From: Bradyrhizobium sacchari
GTDB taxonomy: Bacteria; Pseudomonadota; Alphaproteobacteria; Rhizobiales; Xanthobacteraceae
Direction: 5' to 3'
Length of the DNA: 56,286 nucleotides
Assembly: GCF_002068095.1 (NCBI RefSeq)
Contig: NZ_LWIG01000014.1
Span: 287,075-343,360, forward strand
Part shown: in pieces, positions 51,577-56,286 of the stretch
Layout of the letters: every line of letters begins with the position of its first letter
How positions within the stretch are numbered: position 1 is the stretch's first letter
Notes under the pieces: generated by a model
Databases searched by the model: none
What the model saw: the letters and a program-made list of their open reading frames with translations, nothing else
Told to the model about the DNA's origin: nothing
Made by a program: the position numbers and the translations under genes

Positions 51577-53097
51577 ATGGTTAAAAAGTCCAGTCAGCAG
51601 AGAGACTTGTTCGAGAGCGAACGCAGTTTCAGGCTGTTGGTTGGGGGAGTTGCCGACTACGCCCTGTACATGCTCGACCCCAAGGGGATCATCACGAGCT
51701 GGAACATCGGCGGGGAACGCATCAAGGGCTATTCTCCCGAAGAGATCGTCGGCCAGCATTTTTCGCGCTTCTATACCGAGACCGACCGGGCCAACGGCAA
51801 GCCGGCCCGCGCGCTCGGCATCGCCCGGGACAAAGGGCGCTACGAGGAAGAAGGCTGGCGCGTCCGCAAGGACGGCACCTTCTTCTGGGCGAGCGTCGTG
51901 ATCGACCCGATCTACGAGGACGGCGAGCTCATCGGCTTCGCCAAGATCACGCGCGACATCACGGAGCGGCGCAATGCCCAGCTCAAGCTCGAGGCGATGC
52001 AGAAGCAACTCGCCGAATCGCAGAAATTCGATGCGCTCGGCCAGCTTACCGGCGGCGTCGCCCACGACTTCAACAACCTCCTGATGATCATCAGCGGCAG
52101 CCTCCACGTCCTGAAGAAGGGGGCGATCGACGATGCCAAGCTTCAGCGCGCGATCTCCGCGATCGAGACTGCGACCAGGCGGGGCGCCGCGCTCACCAAC
52201 CAGCTCCTCACCTTCGCGCGGCGACAGAGTGTCAACCCGCAGGTGATCGATCTCGCCGAACGCATCGCGGCGATCCGCGCGGTGCTCGACACCGGTGTCG
52301 GCAGTTCCGTGCGCCTCGTCTTCGACGTCGCCCGCGAGGTCTGGCCGGTCAGGACCGACGTCTCGGAGCTCGAGACGGCGCTGCTCAATCTCGTCATCAA
52401 TGCCCGCGACGCGATGCCCGACGGCGGCACGGTGACGATCAGCGCCCGCAACGTCACGTTGGACGAGGTCCCGCTGGCCGGCGAGTTCGTGGCGATCGAC
52501 GTCGCCGACACCGGGCTCGGCATTCCCGCCGACGTCGTCGACAAGATCTTCGAGCCGTTCTTCACCACAAAGGCGATCGGCAAGGGCACCGGTCTCGGCC
52601 TGTCCCAGGTGCACGGCTTCGCCCATCAGGCCGGCGGCACAGTGAAGGTCGCAAGCGAGCTCGGCAAGGGCACGATCTTCACCGTCCTGCTGCCGCGCGG
52701 CACGGACGCGCCGGCACGGGACACCGCGGAGGCGGTCCCGTTCCGTGGAAGCGGAACGGTGCTGCTGGTCGAGGACAATCCCGACGTCGCGCTGGTCAGC
52801 ATCGGCCTATTGGAGCAGCTCGGCTACCACGTACGCCGGGTCGCCGACGCAGAAGCGGCATTGCGCGAGATCGAGACCGACGGCGTCGACTTCGTGTTCT
52901 CGGACATCGTGATGCCGGGCAAGATGGATGGCCTCACCCTCGCCCATCGTCTGCGTCAGATCCGCCCCGGCCTGCCGATCCTTCTCGCCACCGGCTACAG
53001 CGAGGTCGCCGCCGACGTGCGCGGCGACTTCCCGATCCTGCGCAAGCCGTACGAGATCCACGAGCTGAGCGAGGCGATCGCCAAGCTGCCGAGGTGA
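51577..53097 (+). CDS. Hybrid sensor histidine kinase (PAS, HisKA, HATPase, REC)
   Basis: A 506-residue cytosolic kinase. PAS domain about residues 18-140 ([20 protein letters not shown] and GYSPEEIVG), HisKA with [17 protein letters not shown] (phospho-His about 170), HATPase with [18 protein letters not shown] and [12 protein letters not shown], then a C-terminal receiver (about 395-506) with VLLVEDNP and phospho-Asp in VFSDIVMPG. It has no membrane segment, so it senses an internal signal. No DNA-binding partner lies adjacent. ATG at 51577 follows AGGTGGGG. Confidence 0.93.
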   Translation: MVKKSSQQRDLFESERSFRLLVGGVADYALYMLDPKGIITSWNIGGERIKGYSPEEIVGQHFSRFYTETDRANGKPARALGIARDKGRYEEEGWRVRKDGTFFWASVVIDPIYEDGELIGFAKITRDITERRNAQLKLEAMQKQLAESQKFDALGQLTGGVAHDFNNLLMIISGSLHVLKKGAIDDAKLQRAISAIETATRRGAALTNQLLTFARRQSVNPQVIDLAERIAAIRAVLDTGVGSSVRLVFDVAREVWPVRTDVSELETALLNLVINARDAMPDGGTVTISARNVTLDEVPLAGEFVAIDVADTGLGIPADVVDKIFEPFFTTKAIGKGTGLGLSQVHGFAHQAGGTVKVASELGKGTIFTVLLPRGTDAPARDTAEAVPFRGSGTVLLVEDNPDVALVSIGLLEQLGYHVRRVADAEAALREIETDGVDFVFSDIVMPGKMDGLTLAHRLRQIRPGLPILLATGYSEVAADVRGDFPILRKPYEIHELSEAIAKLPR

Positions 53098-53125
53098 GGC
53101 TCGAGCTCTCCCCGAGGCAGACCAC

Positions 53126-53425
53126 CTAAACGGTCGGCAACACCGAGAATGCTTCTCCTGCCCGGCGCAGATCCAGCTGATCGGCGCTCGCCGTCTCGCT
53201 GGTGACGCTGTCGACGCGTGAGGATGGCGGACCATGGCGGCACAATGCGACCATGTCGGCGACGTGGTTCGGCGCGCCTGCGAACAGCGCTTCCACGCTG
53301 CCGTCGCGGCGGTTGCGGACCCAGCCTTCGAGACCGCTGGTGGTCGCCTGGAATTCGACCCAGGCGCGATAGCCGACGCCCTGAACGCGCCCGCGGATCA
53401 TGACCTGGAGGATCGCCCGGCTCAT
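53126..53425 (-). CDS. acyP: Acylphosphatase
   Basis: A 99-residue enzyme hydrolysing acyl phosphates. The signature [14 protein letters not shown] holds the catalytic Arg, and [15 protein letters not shown] holds the Asn; both segments are in family order and length fits (about 90-100). The ATG overlaps the stop of the PEP-mutase-family gene (ATGA at 53422-53425), so the two are translated together. It converges on the histidine kinase with a 28-bp gap. Confidence 0.94.
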   Translation of the reverse strand: MSRAILQVMIRGRVQGVGYRAWVEFQATTSGLEGWVRNRRDGSVEALFAGAPNHVADMVALCRHGPPSSRVDSVTSETASADQLDLRRAGEAFSVLPTV

Positions 53426-54288
53426 GTCTTTAGCCCGAGAACATCGGCGCTGCGCGCCCTCGTCTCGGCCTCGCGCGTGACCCGCCCCATCATTTCGGCG
53501 GAGGCAATGCCCTTCAGGGCCTTTGGCGCGGTGCCTTCACGGAGCACCTTCAGCGTGTCGTAGACGGCCTGCGTCGCCGCGGCGATCGGCGCATGGCCCT
53601 GCAGCGCGATGCGCACGCGCTGGCTGGCGAGATAGTCGGGCGTGCTCAATTCTTCCGGCGCGCCGCCCAGCACGATCGGCAGGCGCGTCGCCGCTGCGAC
53701 CGCTTCCAGTTCGGCGCGCGACTTGATGCCGGTGAAGAACAGCGCATCGACGCCGGTGGCCTCATAGGCCTTGGCACGGCGGATCGCGTCCTCGATCGAG
53801 GTGATCGAGGCAGCACCGGTGCGGCCCATGATGACCAGCGACGGATCGCTGCGGCCGCTGAGCGCAGCCTTCATCTTGCCGAGGCCCTCCTCCAGTGAGA
53901 TCAGCTGCGTCTTTGTTTCACCGAAGGCGGCCGGCAGCAGCGTATCCTCGATGGTGAGGCCGGCGGCGCCAGCGGTCTCGAGCTCCTGCACCGTGCGGCG
54001 CACGTTGAGCGCATTGCCATAGCCGTGATCGGCATCGACCAGCACAGGCAATGTCGAGGCCCGCGACATCCGCCGCATCTGTTCGCCAAGCTCGGTGAGC
54101 GTGATCAGGGTGATATCGGGGTCGCCGAGCACGGCGAGCGATGCCACCGAGCCGCCGAACATGCCGAGGGGAAAGCCGAGATCCTCGGCGATACGGATCG
54201 AGATCGCGTCGTAGACGGAACCGGGATGGACGCACGTTGCGCCCGAAAGGATGGAGCGCAATTTCTCGCGGCGGGAACGAAAGGCCAT
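53422..54288 (-). CDS. PEP mutase/isocitrate lyase-superfamily decarboxylase (oxaloacetate decarboxylase-like)
   Basis: A 288-residue TIM-barrel lyase. The Mg2+-binding DADHGYGN motif (about residues 85-92) and [20 protein letters not shown] near the N-terminus mark the superfamily; the KKCGH loop of isocitrate lyase is absent, replaced by [13 protein letters not shown]. Pseudomonas homologues of this branch decarboxylate oxaloacetate; that activity is inferred. GGGAGG precedes the ATG at 54288. Downstream acylphosphatase is translationally coupled. Upstream lies a repeat palindrome. Confidence 0.88.
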   Translation of the reverse strand: MAFRSRREKLRSILSGATCVHPGSVYDAISIRIAEDLGFPLGMFGGSVASLAVLGDPDITLITLTELGEQMRRMSRASTLPVLVDADHGYGNALNVRRTVQELETAGAAGLTIEDTLLPAAFGETKTQLISLEEGLGKMKAALSGRSDPSLVIMGRTGAASITSIEDAIRRAKAYEATGVDALFFTGIKSRAELEAVAAATRLPIVLGGAPEELSTPDYLASQRVRIALQGHAPIAAATQAVYDTLKVLREGTAPKALKGIASAEMMGRVTREAETRARSADVLGLKT

Positions 54289-54330
54289 GGTTGCCCTCCC
54301 AATTGTTGCGACGCAGCCGCAAGATACTCC

Positions 54331-54408
54331 GTCATTGCGAGCGTAGCGAAGCAATCCAGAGTCTTTCCGCAGAGGCAGTCTGGATTGCTTCGCTGCGCTC
54401 GCAATGAC
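54331..54408. repeat. CGTCATTGCGAG-type palindromic repeat, copy 2
   Basis: 30-bp arms (54331-54360 and 54379-54408) are reverse complements with a single mismatch, around an 18-bp spacer. The arms begin GTCATTGCGAG and end CAATCCAGA, matching the copy at 12796-12876. It lies between two co-oriented genes and could form a very stable RNA hairpin. Confidence 0.9.
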
Positions 54409-54446
54409 AGTGTTGGTGGGGCCAGTGAGGGCCCCACTCACCTGCT

Positions 54447-56286
54447 TTACGCAAACTCCAAAATCAGCGCGTCCACCGCCAGCGTCGCGCCCGCACTGGC
54501 GTGGATCTTCTTCACAGTGCCGTCCTGCTCGGCGCGCAGCACGTTCTGCATCTTCATGGCTTCGACCACGGCGAGCGTTTCGCCGGCCTTGACCTCCTGC
54601 CCCTCGCTCACGGCGATCGAGACGACGAGGCCCGGCATCGGACAGAGCAGCTTCTTGCCGCTGTCGGAGGCCGTCATCACCGGCATCAGCCGGGCCGAAG
54701 CGGCTTCGGCTTCGGTCCAGACATAGACCGGAACCTCGACGCCCTGATGCGCGAGGCGGATGCCGTTCGCAATCGGGCGCGCCTGCACCGCGACGAAGTG
54801 CCCGTCGATGGTGCCCTGCCAGACCGGATCGCCCGGCTTCCACGGCGACTGCAACAGATGGGCATTGCCGGCCCTGCCTTCGGCATCGATGAAGCGGATT
54901 GCGATGGCCTCGCCCTCACGTCCGACCTCGAGCTGGATTTCCTGGCGGTCGAGCCAAACCGCGCGGCGGCGTTCGCGCTGCACGACACGGCCGCCCATCT
55001 GGCCCGAGATCTGCCGCTTGCGCTCCCCAAGCACGTGATCGATGGCGGCACCGACGGCGGCGATGCGGCGGGCGACCTCGCCTTCCGGCACGCGCACCGC
55101 AAAACCCTTGGGGAATTCCTCGGCGATGAAACCGGTCGAGAGCCTCCCCTCGCGCCAGCGCGGATGATGCATCAAGGCCGACAGGAACGGGATGTTATGC
55201 CTGATGCCGTCGACATAGAACGAATCCAGCGCGGTGGCCTGGGCTTCGATCGCGGCCGCGCGCGACGGCGCATGCGTGACGAGCTTGGCGATCATCGGAT
55301 CGTAATGGATCGAGATCTCGCCGCCCTCCTGCACGCCGGTGTCGTTGCGCACGGTGATGCCGTCCTTGCTGGCTTCCGCCGGCGGGCGATACTTCACGAG
55401 CCGCCCGATCGAGGGCAGGAAGTTGCGGAACGGATCTTCGGCGTAGAGGCGCGATTCCACCGCCCAGCCGGTGAGCGTGACGTCCTTCTGCGCAATGGCG
55501 AGCTTCTCGCCGGCGGCGACGCGGATCATCTGCTCGACGAGGTCGACGCCGGTGACGAGCTCGGTGACGGGATGCTCGACCTGGAGACGGGTGTTCATCT
55601 CGAGGAAGTAGAAGCTCTTGTCCTGTCCTGCGACGAACTCGACCGTGCCGGCGGAATCGTAATTCACGGCCTTGGCCAGCGCGACGGCCTGCTCGCCCAT
55701 CTGGCGGCGCGTCGCCTCGTCGAGCAGCGGCGACGGTGCCTCCTCGATGACCTTCTGGTTGCGGCGCTGGATCGAGCATTCGCGCTCGCCGAGATAGATC
55801 ACGTTGCCGTGCTTGTCGCCCAGCACCTGGATTTCGATATGGCGGGGATCGACGATGAACTTCTCGACGAAGACGCGGTCGTCGCCGAACGAGGCCTTGG
55901 CCTCGGCCTTGGCGAGGTTGAAGCCCTCGGCGACCTCGGCCTTCGAATGCGCGATGCGCATGCCCTTGCCGCCACCGCCGGCGGAGGCCTTGATCATGAC
56001 GGGATAGCCGATCTCGTCGGCGATGCGGACCGCGTGCTTGTCGTCCTCGATGACGCCGAGATAGCCGGGCACGGTCGAGACTTTTGCTTTGGCGGCGGCC
56101 TTCTTGGACTCGATCTTGTCGCCCATCGCCGCGATCGCGCCGGGGTTCGGGCCGATGAAGACGAGGCCGGCGGCTTCCAGCGCGCGCGGAAACGCCTCAC
56201 GCTCGGACAGGAAGCCGTAGCCGGGATGCACGGCCTCGGCGCCCGTCTTGCGGCAGGCCTCGACGATCTTCTCGATCACCAGATAG
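54447..56286 (-). CDS. pccA: Acyl-CoA (propionyl-type) carboxylase alpha subunit: biotin carboxylase plus BCCP (5' truncated)
   Basis: Visible part is 612 residues and lacks about 60-70 N-terminal residues beyond the right edge. Biotin carboxylase domain (ATP-grasp; KASAGGGGKGMRI, EYFL-like FLEMNTRLQVEHPVTE, and ERECSIQRRNQKVIEEAP), a linker/BT domain, and C-terminal biotinyl domain with the biotinyl-Lys in VVEAMKMQNVL. It carboxylates biotin for a beta-subunit transferase; EAMKMQN is usual for propionyl-CoA carboxylase. Acetyl- or methylcrotonyl-CoA carboxylase is possible. Beta-subunit gene is not in the window. Confidence 0.92.
   Translation of the reverse strand, partial: YLVIEKIVEACRKTGAEAVHPGYGFLSEREAFPRALEAAGLVFIGPNPGAIAAMGDKIESKKAAAKAKVSTVPGYLGVIEDDKHAVRIADEIGYPVMIKASAGGGGKGMRIAHSKAEVAEGFNLAKAEAKASFGDDRVFVEKFIVDPRHIEIQVLGDKHGNVIYLGERECSIQRRNQKVIEEAPSPLLDEATRRQMGEQAVALAKAVNYDSAGTVEFVAGQDKSFYFLEMNTRLQVEHPVTELVTGVDLVEQMIRVAAGEKLAIAQKDVTLTGWAVESRLYAEDPFRNFLPSIGRLVKYRPPAEASKDGITVRNDTGVQEGGEISIHYDPMIAKLVTHAPSRAAAIEAQATALDSFYVDGIRHNIPFLSALMHHPRWREGRLSTGFIAEEFPKGFAVRVPEGEVARRIAAVGAAIDHVLGERKRQISGQMGGRVVQRERRRAVWLDRQEIQLEVGREGEAIAIRFIDAEGRAGNAHLLQSPWKPGDPVWQGTIDGHFVAVQARPIANGIRLAHQGVEVPVYVWTEAEAASARLMPVMTASDSGKKLLCPMPGLVVSIAVSEGQEVKAGETLAVVEAMKMQNVLRAEQDGTVKKIHASAGATLAVDALILEFA

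Noticed and set aside
54289..54843. Extension of the PEP-mutase-family gene upstream to 54843
   Set aside because: It would run through the palindromic repeat and antiphase to the carboxylase biotin domain. The ATG at 54288 has GGGAGG and fits family length.

Overview
The window reads as chromosomal DNA of a Bradyrhizobium-like alphaproteobacterium (Nitrobacteraceae). Evidence: high GC throughout, a MipZ division-site ATPase, a DUF1489 protein, a SPOR-tailed D,D-carboxypeptidase, paired NodB-type deacetylases, many Bug/TctC receptors and palindromic intergenic repeats of a kind common in that group. No rRNA or CRISPR array is visible. One tRNA-Leu(GAG) lies at about 45.1 kb.

Layout. 1-22.4 kb is mostly housekeeping and conserved accessory genes: carboxypeptidase tail, J-domain/VWA pair, alpha/beta hydrolase, mipZ, panC, DUF1489, YidB-like protein, GST, DUF599, a TolA/TonB-like protein, aldo/keto reductase, an HTH regulator, mgtE, two polysaccharide deacetylases, an ABC amino-acid-type receptor, an isonitrile-hydratase-like DJ-1 protein divergent from a GlxA-type regulator, and a DUF1326/DUF2182 pair.

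22.9-44.4 kb is a dense CoA-dependent catabolic region. Unit A (minus, 26.3 to 22.9 kb) encodes acyl-CoA ligase, Bug receptor and MaoC hydratase. Unit B (plus, 26.3 to 29.6 kb) encodes a thiolase-fold protein, a DUF35 partner, an SDR and a FadR-type regulator. Unit C (minus, 35.2 to 29.6 kb) encodes a HicB-like protein, Rieske oxygenase, its reductase, a CaiB CoA-transferase, a second thiolase-fold protein and a second DUF35 partner. A MarR regulator and a Bug receptor follow on the plus strand. Unit D (minus, 43.2 to 38.0 kb) encodes a FadR-type regulator, enoyl-CoA hydratase, a fused double acyl-CoA dehydrogenase and a CaiB CoA-transferase, with a divergent acyl-CoA dehydrogenase. Together these look like uptake, CoA activation, oxygenation, dehydrogenation, hydration and carbon-carbon cleavage of an aromatic or alicyclic acid. 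The substrate cannot be read from the sequence. Both thiolase-fold proteins have glycine where the nucleophilic cysteine should be and each has an adjacent DUF35 partner, so I favour retro-aldolases of the Ltp2/ChsH2 type. Two operator pairs appear to wire the region: an identical 17-bp palindromic site on both sides of the marR gene, and AATGG-N5-CCATT palindromes in front of both FadR-containing divergons.

The catabolic block ends at a tyrosine-recombinase pseudogene with two frameshifts, which abuts the 3' end of tRNA-Leu(GAG). This suggests an old tRNA-targeted genomic island. I did not find the second attachment site.

45.1-56.3 kb returns to conserved genes: a FliN-like protein, lipB, a RecA/DnaB-fold ATPase, tautomerase with divergent LysR regulator, a TIGR01777 epimerase/DUF4166/GbsR-type regulator unit, a hybrid histidine kinase, acylphosphatase, a PEP-mutase-family decarboxylase, and the 3' part of a propionyl-CoA carboxylase alpha-type subunit that runs off the right edge.
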